Origin: Treponema sp.
Lineage (GTDB): Bacteria > Spirochaetota > Spirochaetia > Treponematales > Treponemataceae
Direction: 5' to 3'
Length of the DNA stretch: 22,510 nt
Assembly: GCA_017613485.1 (NCBI GenBank)
Contig: JAGADS010000168.1
Coordinates: 1 to 22,510, forward strand
Under the pieces are notes generated by a model. That model was not told the DNA's origin and ran no database searches. It worked only from the letters and a program-made list of their open reading frames with translations. Position numbers and translations under genes: made by a program. Below are positions 14,404-22,510 of this stretch, piece after piece (the first letter of the stretch is position 1; each line of letters opens with the position of its first letter).

Positions 14404-15218
14404 TATTTCAAATCTCCAACAATAAAGTTCTGTAAATCTTCAACGGTCTCATGTACCAAAGAACCAAAGAACATTGTCTGACTTCTTGATGGTACAAATC
14501 CATATTTTTTGAAAACCATATAATTTCTAGGACAGTTTTTATACGGAAGATAGTCAGCTGTATAAGTATAAACATGCGTCATTTCTTCGCTCTTATCATT
14601 GCTGGATGGTAAAGAATCAAAATCAAATGAAGCAATGTTTTCAAACTTTTGAGATGCAATCAAATCCTTCATCGGACCAAAAGTTGAATAACCTGCACCT
14701 GTCATTTGAGTCATAATACAAAGGTTCTTCGCACGACTGACTGCTACATAGAACAAGCGCATTGTATCGAACATATCCATTTTATCCAGAGGCTCTGCTA
14801 TTCCTGGTGGATTTCCTTGTTCTTTAAGCATCTTTCGTACAAGAACATCTAATGGTCGCGCATTTTTACCTTTATGCTGAACAGAACCTAATACAACGAC
14901 TGGAAATTCCAGGCCTTTAGACTGGTGAACTGTAAGGAATGGAACACATCCTTTTGGGAATGGATCATCGGAATCTTCTACTTCTGTTTCACCAAGGCGG
15001 AACAAAGCGTATAAGAATGAATTAAAGAAATCACGTGGAAGGTCATTTTCTTGGAAACTTCTACCAGACAAAATAGGTAAATGCATTTCCATATACTTTG
15101 AAATGTACTGAGTAATCATTCCAAAGTTGTACATTGCAGAATCTTCTCCACCTCGCTCAGCAAGAAGATATTTTTCTTCATAATAATGGAATGTGTTCAA
15201 CTGATAGAATAAGTCCAA
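14403..15218 (-). CDS. UvrD-like helicase, C-terminal helicase portion plus start of the nuclease domain (frame-displaced)
   Basis: This frame carries the second half of a superfamily 1A helicase. Motif V/Va is LTVHQSKGLEFPVVVLG and motif VI is LFYVAVSRAKNLCIM. KNCPRNYMVFKKYGF (first iron-sulphur cysteine) and FGSLVHETVED (RecB nuclease histidine motif) follow. The open frame begins at about 15218 with a TTG but has no credible independent start. It joins the upstream ORF (15197-16993) if 5 bp are removed at 15221-15230. It should be regarded as the continuation of that gene, not a gene of its own. It ends in TAA overlapping the next ATG (TAATG). As read, it would be made only by internal initiation or frameshifting. 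Confidence 0.7.
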   Translation of the reverse strand: MDLFYQLNTFHYYEEKYLLAERGGEDSAMYNFGMITQYISKYMEMHLPILSGRSFQENDLPRDFFNSFLYALFRLGETEVEDSDDPFPKGCVPFLTVHQSKGLEFPVVVLGSVQHKGKNARPLDVLVRKMLKEQGNPPGIAEPLDKMDMFDTMRLFYVAVSRAKNLCIMTQMTGAGYSTFGPMKDLIASQKFENIASFDFDSLPSSNDKSEEMTHVYTYTADYLPYKNCPRNYMVFKKYGFVPSRSQTMFFGSLVHETVEDLQNFIVGDLK

Positions 15219-16993
15219 TAAGTCCAGTCCAAAGCTGTTACACGGTTTAAGACGTACTGCAAAGAAACATTTTCTCCGTGGTCATTTTTATTGCGGATAT
15301 AATTATTCAAACCAGTACTATTAAGCGCCTTTTTAATTTCATTATCCAGTTTTGGAATACCTGCCAGTACCTTTGTTGTTTGTTCAAAAGCGTTAGATTT
15401 TAAATCCCAGTTCTTTTCTGCACAGTAATCTGCAAGTACTTTATAATTTCGTTTAACAAATTCTATATCTGTCCACTTTTCAATAATGAACTCATCTAGC
15501 AAACTGTCTTCAGAAATAATATCGTCTGCCTTTGCAAGTGCTTTATCAAGCCAATCATTAAATTCTTGAGAATTACTAGAAGAACCAGTGACTTTTAATA
15601 TTTTTGCAAACAGTCCGAAAGTAACTAAAAATTCTTTTGTATAGAGAATATTTTTAGCACGAGGAGCATAAAAAGGAATCCCAGCTTTCTCAAATGCATC
15701 TGCAAAAGCTTTTACACCAGCACTCATTCCATCGTAATTGCCTCTCAATGTAGGGAACAAGAATGCACATTGATTGTAATCTGTGATTTTTCCAGATTCT
15801 TTTAGTCGCTTTACCAAATCCACAATGGCTGGTGTTATATCATCTTTCTTTCCGCTTTCAAGCAGAACAGAAGTTTTCTCGTCTGTGCTAAAGGCCTCAA
15901 TATCTTTATCAACAAAACGAAAATATTTACCAGGATGTTCGTCATCTGCCCAATCGCATTTTGACATGAATCCTGTATAAGTCTGAACAATCTGCTTTCT
16001 TGATCGGTAGTTGATACTAAGGTCTATTCGTGTGGGTGTTTCATTTAAGTTCTTTTTGCAAATATCTTGGAAATCAATGAAGTTTTCTACAGTAGCACCA
16101 CGGAAACGATAAAGAGCCTGGTCATCATCACCTACGACACAAATATTTTTGTTTCCTTCAGCAAGTTTCAGGTAAATCTTCTGCTGTATTGTGTTGGTAT
16201 CCTGATATTCGTCTACAATTATATGTTGGAATACTTGTCCGCTGAGTAAATCACCCGAAATATATTCCAATGCTTTTTGCTGAAGATTTGCAAAATCAAC
16301 CCTGTCTGCATGTTCACCTTTTAATAATTCTCGATATTTGATCGTCATCTTAAAGAGTGCTTTTTCTGCATCATCGGCTGTATCACTCTTTAAAAGTTTA
16401 TCTGGGAAGTCTTCTTCGCTCATTCGATTAAAAAAACTGATGCAGTTTTTTATTGTGTTGGTCTTTGAATACTTTCCCATATTCAATTCAAACCAGGTAT
16501 TCAAGAATCCATAGTCTTCTGTTTTTGGTTCAAGTCCAGCACTTGCAAGTATTTCTTTCCAGTTGCTGCTAACAAAAAAATATTGATCCAAATCATCCAT
16601 AATGACAGGACGGCGATTTCTTTCTCTGCTGGAATTAAAGCGTCGGTCTGTAAGCATTTTCTGACAAAGCGAATGAAGTGTACCTACATACATCTCTGCA
16701 ATGTCGTATGGCTTTCCAGTGTATTTTGAAGCAATACTTAAAAGCCCTTGCAAGCCTTGTTTTAGCTGTAATGCAGCTTTTTCTGTAAATGTTGCGAGAA
16801 ATATTTCATCTGGTCTTACATTATGAAAAACAATAAGGTTTAATGTTCGCCATAAAAGTACACGAGTTTTTCCTGAACCAGGACCAGCAACAAGATACAA
16901 TGGCCCATCCAAATGAAGAATCGCTTTTTTTTGACTTTCATTTGGCTCAAAGTTTTTTTCTTCAAAAAGCTTAAACAGAAGTTCGTCTGCCAT
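15197..16993 (-). CDS. UvrD/PcrA-like DNA helicase, N-terminal portion (gene frameshifted at 15221-15230)
   Basis: A 598-residue ORF with the N-terminal motor of a superfamily 1A helicase. Q21 lies in NESQKKAI, and the Walker A is AGPGSGKT (36-43). TFTEKAA is motif Ia and GTLHSLC motif Ib. The Walker B region is IIVDEYQDTN, followed by VVGDDDQALYRFRGA (motif III) and INYRS (motif IV). Motifs V and VI are missing because the frame ends in WTYWTYSIS and a stop. They occur in the neighbouring frame (14403-15218). The cause is visible: a tandem duplicated 5-mer. The ATG overlaps the Res stop as TAATG, so translation is coupled. Without the C-terminal half this chain should not unwind DNA. The repaired protein plus nuclease would be about 1,140 residues, a helicase-nuclease of AddA/AddB-like make-up. 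Defence use is inferred from its place behind Res. Confidence 0.85.
   Translation of the reverse strand: MADELLFKLFEEKNFEPNESQKKAILHLDGPLYLVAGPGSGKTRVLLWRTLNLIVFHNVRPDEIFLATFTEKAALQLKQGLQGLLSIASKYTGKPYDIAEMYVGTLHSLCQKMLTDRRFNSSRERNRRPVIMDDLDQYFFVSSNWKEILASAGLEPKTEDYGFLNTWFELNMGKYSKTNTIKNCISFFNRMSEEDFPDKLLKSDTADDAEKALFKMTIKYRELLKGEHADRVDFANLQQKALEYISGDLLSGQVFQHIIVDEYQDTNTIQQKIYLKLAEGNKNICVVGDDDQALYRFRGATVENFIDFQDICKKNLNETPTRIDLSINYRSRKQIVQTYTGFMSKCDWADDEHPGKYFRFVDKDIEAFSTDEKTSVLLESGKKDDITPAIVDLVKRLKESGKITDYNQCAFLFPTLRGNYDGMSAGVKAFADAFEKAGIPFYAPRAKNILYTKEFLVTFGLFAKILKVTGSSSNSQEFNDWLDKALAKADDIISEDSLLDEFIIEKWTDIEFVKRNYKVLADYCAEKNWDLKSNAFEQTTKVLAGIPKLDNEIKKALNSTGLNNYIRNKNDHGENVSLQYVLNRVTALDWTYWTYSIS
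15208..15230. repeat. Tandem duplications at the helicase frame break
   Basis: Plus strand: AATAAGTCC (15208-15216), AATAAGTCC (15217-15225) and AGTCC (15226-15230). The 9-bp duplication keeps the frame, but the extra 5-bp AGTCC shifts it. Deleting one 5-mer makes the minus-strand protein read ...VTALDLLDLFYQLNTF..., joining both helicase halves. Confidence 0.85.
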
Positions 16994-19900
16994 TATTGCT
17001 CTCCCGCGTCATTCAAAGAATTCCTGAACAAATCATCGTAAGTTTTTCTGTCTTTACCAAAAAGAATATCACGATAGTTTGTAGAATCTTCATCCCACCA
17101 TTTTAAGCTGGTAGTATTAGGGTTGTTGCCATCGATAAAACGATAGTCCAAACCAACCGCCTTAAAATGTTTTTGTGCACAAATAATCTTACGAGCCTCG
17201 TTTGAATGCCAGAGGTTTGTTAAATCATTTGTACCTTTAGTTTCACGTACCAGTTCCAATTGTTTAGAATTTTCATTTCGGCGAACAATGGCCCAGTCCG
17301 GATTGTAATTTCCAATCATGTGTGGCAGATTGATCTTGTATTTTGGAGGGAACTTAAAATACAGAGCAACGCCGCCAGTTTTCTCATCACTATTATTCAA
17401 TGTATCAACGAAGTTTCGTTCGACTCCAGAGTCTACCTGAATCTTTTCATAAATAGTTCTACCTTCTTTACCATCAGCAAGTTCATCTTTTGAATATTCC
17501 TCCATTACTGGGAACAATGATTCAACATCACTATTGATTGGTCCATCCGCTTTTTTATATTCAATATTGCAGGCAATATGATTTGCAACAACTTCTCTAA
17601 GAACAGAAATAAACTGTCCTGTAAAACCGTTCGGGTTCTTCATAAAATCATTAATCTTTTCTTTCTTCATTCCTTTGAAGATTGCAAGAACGGTCTTTTT
17701 GGTAAGATTAACTTCTTTTGCTGCCATCTCAATAATGTTGCACTTTGGAACATCAGGATAATCAAGCTCATCAATAGTTGTAGATGTTGTAGACTGTCCA
17801 GCAGTTGTGTTATGAGTAAAAACTTCTCCAACTTTCAAAGGATTTTCCAGTTTACTGAATGTGATGGAACTATTACTTGGATTTACAGCATCATAATGAA
17901 CTTCCGTTACCTTGATTGCACCGAGTTCTGGGCAGTTGTTCAAAGCATCCCCTGCAAGCTTTTCGAGTACATCACCTTTTTTAAGATTTACACGAACTCC
18001 AAGTTCTCCAAAAAGATTACGGACATATGAATCCCTATGCAAAATCTCAAAAGTTGCAACTTCATCTTCTGTTACGCCAAGAAGCTTCAAATCATAAATT
18101 GTAATTACAACATGACCCCGAGAACAGACAATTTTTGGAGGCTCAAATTCTGTCTCATTAAGTTTTTCAATCGCCTCTGAAATAAGTTCATCTGTTTTGA
18201 TGTTGATTGTATATTCTGTTTTGCGGTTTGCGCGTCTCCAGATATCTTCAAACTCGTCGCTCTGGAATTTAACTGTACGATGTACTGTTTCCATGTGTCG
18301 TTTGTTTGTAAATTGAGGAGCTTTCATTACACCGTCTTCAATATATTCTTCCTGAAGTTTACCAACAAAACGTGAATAACTTTCGTTTGCAATTACTGTA
18401 AGACGATTAACTTTTGAATCCTTGATTCTCTCACCATTTTGATTAACAGGCAAACGCAACCCTCGTCCAATAGTCTGTCTTCTGGAATTTTCAGAAGTAA
18501 TTTCTCGGAGAGCGCAAATCTGGAAAACATTAGGATTATCCCAACCTTCCTTAAGAGCAGAATGTGCAAAAATAAAACAAACTTGCTCATCATTCGAAAG
18601 AAGCTTTTCTTTTTCCTTCATAATAAGATTATAAGCTCTCTTTTCTGCTTCTTTTTGCTCATCGTTTTTTTTGCCATCTATTGGAATTTCAATATCTTCT
18701 TCTATCTTTGTTTTCTTTTCAACCTTCTTTGCAAAATAGCCTTCGCGAACATCTTTTCCAGAAAGATTTTTCCAAGCAGGTACTCTGTCTTTTGCTTTTT
18801 CAAATTCTTCGTCAAAAATGCGCGCAATAATCGGGTCATCACCTTTGTAGCTTGCAACACGGTCAATAAAGAACAGTGAAAGAACTTTGGCATCATACTT
18901 TTTCTCTTTTATCTTTGCCATTGCCTTGATGTGTTCATCGATTGTGGCCTTAATCATCTGACGGAAGATAATTTCGCGTGTAAGGTTTGCACAGCTTGTT
19001 TCATCCTGAAGATAGCTCATACCGTTTGTGAGTCGTACATGAGGATTATTGTCTTTTACGCTGATTTCATCAATTGCAAGGTCTTTGTATGCAGGATTCT
19101 TTGTAAGAGCCTGGAATGTTTTCTTTTCTTTTTCTGTGGCTTTAATCGTGTATTGTTCGATAGAAGTTTTCCCTCCACTTAACACATTAAGCTCAACTTC
19201 CACAGAAAGCGGAGTTTTGTTAATAGAAAGAATCTTAAAATAGTCAGGCTTGCTTGTTGCAATCTGTTCTTCCTGAAAACCTAGAATGTCAATTTTCTTA
19301 ACAAGATTCAACTGACTTGCTTCATAGCTGCTCAATCTGTAAAGCTCGTTAGGACAATCTGTTCCTGGTGTTGCAGAATAGCCGACACTGAACAACGGAT
19401 GCAGAGTTCTTAATGCTTTTTTTGCTATAGGTTTCTGATAATTTTGAACTTCATCAAGAATAAGAATCGGGCGAGTTTCCTGAACAAAAGTTATAGGAAG
19501 TTTCCCACCTCTTATTTTTTCTGTTGGTTTATATATTTTATTTCGCGATTCATCAAAAGAGTCACGAGTCATTAATAGAATTTCAATATTGGTACTTGTT
19601 CCAAATGTTTTAAAGAGCGTTACTTCTTCTGTACTATCATAGGCAAGAAGTTTTTGAGGTATAATAGGTCCAAAAAGAGTTTCAAAATGTTCTCGTGTTG
19701 CTTTAAAAGTTGCAATTACACCTTCGCGAATTGCAACACTTGGAACTACAACAACAAATTTTCTCCAGCCATATTCTTTGTAAAGAGAATAAATAGTTCT
19801 AAGATATACATAAGTCTTACCAGTACCAGTTTCCATGTTGATAGTAAACTCTGGATAAGAATAATAATCAGAGCTTTGCGGTGTACACAAAAGTGTCTCG

Positions 19901-20172
19901 CCATCATTTTCAGGAGAAAGCTCTGGTAAAACTTTAAGTCCGTTTTCATGGCGGATAGCATCAAAGTTTTCTTGAATCAGATCCGTGCTGATTTCATCAA
20001 GTTCATCCATATTTGGAACGCAGTCTTTATCAACATCTTCTGATTGGTTCCACCAAGCTGTTTCATCATTAACAATTTCCTGTCTGTCCATGCCTTCAAA
20101 AAGTTTTACGACACTTTCTACTGCACGAATCTGGTAATCCTGATTTGAATCAAATTTAATCTTAACACTCAT
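16993..20172 (-). CDS. Type III restriction-modification system restriction subunit (Res)
   Basis: An intact Res subunit (1,059 residues from the chosen start), the ATP-dependent translocase/switch and nuclease that cuts DNA in a complex with Mod. The superfamily 2 helicase core shows METGTGKT (Walker A, about 113-120), ILILDEVQ (DExx-type box, about 235), VGYSATPG (motif III), FAHSALKEGWDN and RRQTIGRGLRLPV (motif VI, about 560). The C-terminal nuclease has YNPDWAIV followed by ELVRETKGT near residues 955-980, matching PD...ExK. The longer frame from 20205 overlaps the upstream gene. ATG 20172 is preferred because GGAG lies 8 nt before it, and it starts 2 nt after the regulator's stop. An in-frame ATG at 20178 overlaps that stop as ATGA and is the alternative. 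The stop overlaps the helicase start. Confidence 0.93.
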   Translation of the reverse strand: MSVKIKFDSNQDYQIRAVESVVKLFEGMDRQEIVNDETAWWNQSEDVDKDCVPNMDELDEISTDLIQENFDAIRHENGLKVLPELSPENDGETLLCTPQSSDYYSYPEFTINMETGTGKTYVYLRTIYSLYKEYGWRKFVVVVPSVAIREGVIATFKATREHFETLFGPIIPQKLLAYDSTEEVTLFKTFGTSTNIEILLMTRDSFDESRNKIYKPTEKIRGGKLPITFVQETRPILILDEVQNYQKPIAKKALRTLHPLFSVGYSATPGTDCPNELYRLSSYEASQLNLVKKIDILGFQEEQIATSKPDYFKILSINKTPLSVEVELNVLSGGKTSIEQYTIKATEKEKKTFQALTKNPAYKDLAIDEISVKDNNPHVRLTNGMSYLQDETSCANLTREIIFRQMIKATIDEHIKAMAKIKEKKYDAKVLSLFFIDRVASYKGDDPIIARIFDEEFEKAKDRVPAWKNLSGKDVREGYFAKKVEKKTKIEEDIEIPIDGKKNDEQKEAEKRAYNLIMKEKEKLLSNDEQVCFIFAHSALKEGWDNPNVFQICALREITSENSRRQTIGRGLRLPVNQNGERIKDSKVNRLTVIANESYSRFVGKLQEEYIEDGVMKAPQFTNKRHMETVHRTVKFQSDEFEDIWRRANRKTEYTINIKTDELISEAIEKLNETEFEPPKIVCSRGHVVITIYDLKLLGVTEDEVATFEILHRDSYVRNLFGELGVRVNLKKGDVLEKLAGDALNNCPELGAIKVTEVHYDAVNPSNSSITFSKLENPLKVGEVFTHNTTAGQSTTSTTIDELDYPDVPKCNIIEMAAKEVNLTKKTVLAIFKGMKKEKINDFMKNPNGFTGQFISVLREVVANHIACNIEYKKADGPINSDVESLFPVMEEYSKDELADGKEGRTIYEKIQVDSGVERNFVDTLNNSDEKTGGVALYFKFPPKYKINLPHMIGNYNPDWAIVRRNENSKQLELVRETKGTNDLTNLWHSNEARKIICAQKHFKAVGLDYRFIDGNNPNTTSLKWWDEDSTNYRDILFGKDRKTYDDLFRNSLNDAGEQ

Positions 20173-20174
20173 AT

Positions 20175-21719
20175 TCATTTCTCCATTTGAACAAGGACTT
20201 TCCACTTGCCACCTTTGTCAGGCCCCACACGGTCTATGACTCCATTTTCCTTCAAATCTGATAAGTATCGTGCAATCGTTCTGTCCGTAACATTCATTTT
20301 TTTTCGCATTTCGTCAATTGAAATCTGCGGATTGTTTGAGAGCATTTTAACAATTTCAATCGCGTTAGCCATCTTTTTGCTAGAATAATTTGGCATACGC
20401 TCCGCCAACTGTGTTTCTGAAATTTCTATGACATTTTCTATGACATTTTCTATGACATTTTTGTTTTCGTTATTCACCATCTTAAGCACAAGAGTTACCT
20501 GATTAAGATTTGTGTCTTCAATTAGTTCTGGTTTTACCCACCCATTCTTTTCCCAAGCGTCCAAAATGGTAGGAAATCCTGAGCCTGCATTGTCTCCGAA
20601 ACCAACAAGTCTCAGCATCGTCTGCATATGAGGATTTCTTGATTTAGAATTTCCACCACGATAAATATCTTCAAGCGGCAACTTCAATATGCCAGGATTT
20701 GAAAACTCAAATGTATCGGATTTTTTGATTACTTTAAGAACTCCGGCATCCATCAAATAGTCGGCATGGATTATAAGATTTACAAAGCCCTCGCGTACTG
20801 CCTTATGCACGGGAGTATCATCAATGCGCTGTATTCCTCCTTCAAGTCTAAATGGTTTTTTCAAATCTGCCGTCAATTTTGGTGTAACTTTCATAAAAAA
20901 ATTAAAAAGATTGTTTTCCCAAGTTCCGTCATAAGTAATTCTGTCATTCCAACGAACATCAGATGTTACCTCAGTTTCATCGCGATAATCCATAAATATA
21001 TTGGCAAACTTCTCCCGAACAGCCTGTCCCGTTCCAAACATCATCAAGCCTGCCAATGTAAGACCTTCAACTCCGGTTCCTCTATCCCTTCTATAGCCGC
21101 CAAGTTTTTCGACAAAAGTCTTATCATCTAAGGAATTCCATACATGTCCATCGTTTCTGATTTCAAAGATCTGGCGATACTTTCTAAGCGTTTCTTTGTC
21201 AATATCTTCCATTGTGTAATGTTCAATAATCATATTGTCATTACCATTCGGATTCTGATCTCTGATCATGCCTCTGACCTCATGCTCGGTTGCATGATAA
21301 TCACCCTCATGATTTCTCTTATATGTTCCCTTATATGGATTTTCACCAATGTAAACAGGGCGCATATTAAAATCTGCCCTTGGAACATGAATAACAAGTA
21401 GACTGACGCCATTCTCTTCAACTATCATAACGTCTTCATCTTTTAATATATTTACGTTCACCTTGTTTCCGTTTATGGTGTTCCAAAAGTCTTGCTTCTG
21501 TTTTTCCGCATTTTCAATTCCCTGGATGACAAAACGCTCTTCAGGCTCTTTTTTTGTCTTGTCTTCCATTACGCCAAGGACAATATAGCCGCCCTTTGTA
21601 TTTGCAAACGCAGAATATGATTCATAGACCGTCTTGGGAACCGTTTTCTCAGCTTTCTTGCACTCTATGTCAACTTTTTCGCCTTGAAAAACAAGTTTCT
21701 TTAATTCATGCATATTCAT
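20175..21719 (-). CDS. AlbA_2 domain / GHKL-like ATPase / winged-helix regulator associated with the R-M operon
   Basis: A 514-residue protein of the COG2865 type. Residues about 10-130 form an AlbA_2 (Schlafen-like) nucleic-acid-binding domain, with the motif ESYSAFANTKGGYIVLGV. Residues about 310-410 hold an HATPase_c_4-like region: REGFVNLIIHADY (N-box-like), FEFSNPG and GDNAGSGFP (glycine-rich lid). The C-terminal 65 residues form a winged helix (SIDEMRKKMNVTDRTIARYL, then ENGVIDRVG). A linker of NVIE x3 joins the last two parts. Such proteins recur inside R-M and other defence operons as presumed regulators or nucleic-acid sensors; the exact role is not established. The start has GGAG 5 nt upstream. 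The gene follows mod by 31 nt and precedes res by 2 nt. It is intact. Confidence 0.82.
   Translation of the reverse strand: MNMHELKKLVFQGEKVDIECKKAEKTVPKTVYESYSAFANTKGGYIVLGVMEDKTKKEPEERFVIQGIENAEKQKQDFWNTINGNKVNVNILKDEDVMIVEENGVSLLVIHVPRADFNMRPVYIGENPYKGTYKRNHEGDYHATEHEVRGMIRDQNPNGNDNMIIEHYTMEDIDKETLRKYRQIFEIRNDGHVWNSLDDKTFVEKLGGYRRDRGTGVEGLTLAGLMMFGTGQAVREKFANIFMDYRDETEVTSDVRWNDRITYDGTWENNLFNFFMKVTPKLTADLKKPFRLEGGIQRIDDTPVHKAVREGFVNLIIHADYLMDAGVLKVIKKSDTFEFSNPGILKLPLEDIYRGGNSKSRNPHMQTMLRLVGFGDNAGSGFPTILDAWEKNGWVKPELIEDTNLNQVTLVLKMVNNENKNVIENVIENVIEISETQLAERMPNYSSKKMANAIEIVKMLSNNPQISIDEMRKKMNVTDRTIARYLSDLKENGVIDRVGPDKGGKWKVLVQMEK
20425..20460. repeat. Three perfect 12-bp tandem repeats in the regulator gene
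   Basis: TCTATGACATTT repeated three times without a mismatch. On the coding strand each copy encodes four residues, giving NVIENVIENVIE between the ATPase-like region and the winged helix. Copy-number change would lengthen or shorten the linker in frame. Confidence 0.9.
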
Positions 21720-21750
21720 AGCGACTCCAATATCAATTATTCATTATCAC

Positions 21751-22510
21751 TTAGATTGTTTCAATACGGCCTTTGTCAGCAAGGCGAGCATAGCTTGTAT
21801 CATCTATGGCATTGTTTAAGCAAACAAACTTTTCTTTTTCGTCAAGAGAGAGATTGTTAATTGTGTCAGAATCAATCTGTGAATCAAGGCACACGTACAT
21901 TGTAGTTGTGCGGCTTGCGGGACCAACGCTATCTTTTATGCAGTAAACTGTGTTTTTGGTGAATGAGTTCACTTTTTTGCAGTCGCAGTCCAATGCAAAT
22001 CCCTGTTTTAAGATGATTTCTGTAAGAACATTTTCTGCTTTCCAGCCATCTACAAGAGGAATCTGGTTGTTTTCAAATTCTTCAAAGAGTGACTTTGTTG
22101 CATTTTCGTCCTGTCCTTGAACTGGTGTATATTCTTTGAAGTTTGATTCCTGCATACGGTAAACTTTGAAACCAATGTCGAAAGGATTCTCCTCACTGAA
22201 CATGTCTTTGTTTGCTTTTGCTTCTTCAATAATTTTTGTACCTGCACGGCGGATGCGTTCTTTTCCGATTTCGCAGATGTTTTTATAACCAGCTTTAAAT
22301 GCTTCTGATTTTTCATCACAAGCATGAGGAAGTTGAACCATTATGAATTTTCTATTTACATTGTTTTCTTGGTTTATTTTCATAACAGCATGAGCTGTAC
22401 TTGCTGAGCCTGAAAAGAAATCCACAATAATAGAATCAGAATTTAAATTTGCCAGTGTCATCAAGCGTTGTAATAAACGAACTGGTTTTGGACCACTAAA
22501 GAATCCACCA
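21751..22510 (-). CDS. Type III restriction-modification methyltransferase (Mod), C-terminal part (partial)
   Basis: The frame is open to the right window edge, reading GGFFSGPKPVRLLQRLM upstream of the first in-window methionine, so the 5' end is outside. The SAM-binding motif is DFFSGSAST (FxGxG type), placed near the C-terminal side. With GPKPVRLLQRL before it, this fits a beta-class N6-adenine methyltransferase such as type III Mod, whose DPPY catalytic motif and target-recognition domain would lie beyond the window. The C-terminal KEKFVCLNNAIDDTSYARLA block is common in Mod proteins of this group. Mod both methylates and gives sequence specificity to the Mod-Res complex. It is the first in-window gene of the island operon, 31 nt ahead of the regulator. 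No lesion is seen in the visible part. Confidence 0.9.
   Translation of the reverse strand, partial: GGFFSGPKPVRLLQRLMTLANLNSDSIIVDFFSGSASTAHAVMKINQENNVNRKFIMVQLPHACDEKSEAFKAGYKNICEIGKERIRRAGTKIIEEAKANKDMFSEENPFDIGFKVYRMQESNFKEYTPVQGQDENATKSLFEEFENNQIPLVDGWKAENVLTEIILKQGFALDCDCKKVNSFTKNTVYCIKDSVGPASRTTTMYVCLDSQIDSDTINNLSLDEKEKFVCLNNAIDDTSYARLADKGRIETI

Noticed and set aside
14403..15218. Independent nuclease/helicase gene starting at TTG 15218
   Set aside because: It begins in the middle of a helicase fold and joins the upstream ORF when one 5-mer is removed, so it is a fragment.
17578..18030. Plus-strand ORF of 150 codons opposite res
   Set aside because: It is an antisense shadow of intact Res, with a low-complexity Cys/Phe/Ile-rich translation and no ribosome-binding site.
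13579..22510. BREX, DISARM or type I R-M locus
   Set aside because: No PglZ, BrxC/BrxL, DrmA/B or HsdS-like protein is seen; the Mod and Res motifs match type III R-M.

Overview
The window looks like a spirochaete chromosome, most probably a host- or gut-associated Treponema. This rests on the gene content: a GatCAB amidotransferase, a CheX-type chemotaxis phosphatase, a large InlB-repeat lipoprotein, a spirochaete-like set of exported proteins and moderately AT-rich DNA. No rRNA or tRNA gene was recognised. The genus is an inference from protein style, not from a marker search.

Bases 1-13.5 kb are mostly housekeeping. The 3' end of a TrkH-type potassium transporter runs rightward into a leftward operon gatB - plsC-like acyltransferase - HAD phosphatase (354-3320), which has its own extended -10 promoter. 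Right of gatB lies a ruined toxin-antitoxin module (3572-4020), comprising a frameshifted antitoxin and a PIN toxin with an internal deletion. Its promoter and a palindromic operator are still recognisable. Next, leftward, are a 993-residue lipoprotein with InlB-type repeats and an odd repeat-filled N-terminus, an intergenic stretch with three hairpins, cheX, and the overlapping pair gatC-gatA. gatC and cheX both have promoters whose -10 box ends 7 nt before the start codon, so both are probably leaderless. Rightward genes follow: era, a sodium:solute symporter with a strong promoter and a clear terminator, and a small exported protein.

From about 13.58 kb to the right edge lies a leftward, visibly AT-richer accessory island. 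In transcription order it holds a type III restriction-modification methyltransferase (Mod, cut by the window edge), an AlbA_2/GHKL-like/winged-helix regulator, the type III restriction subunit (Res), and a UvrD-like helicase carrying an AddB-type iron-sulphur nuclease domain. After Mod, the genes abut or overlap (2-nt gap, TAATG, TAATG), which implies one operon and translational coupling. The helicase-nuclease is broken into three reading frames. The first break is a clean 5-bp tandem duplication. The second is a TAATG stop/start overlap in the middle of the nuclease domain. The regulator contains a perfect 3 x 12-bp in-frame tandem repeat. Mod (as far as seen), the regulator and Res look intact, so the restriction-modification core may be active while the attached helicase-nuclease is off, switchable or decaying. 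An inverted repeat at 13534-13588 marks the island's left edge.

The most unusual material is the four-gene type III R-M/helicase-nuclease operon with its frame breaks, the repeat-invaded lipoprotein signal region, the decayed TA module, the two leaderless-type promoters and the non-canonical Era motifs.
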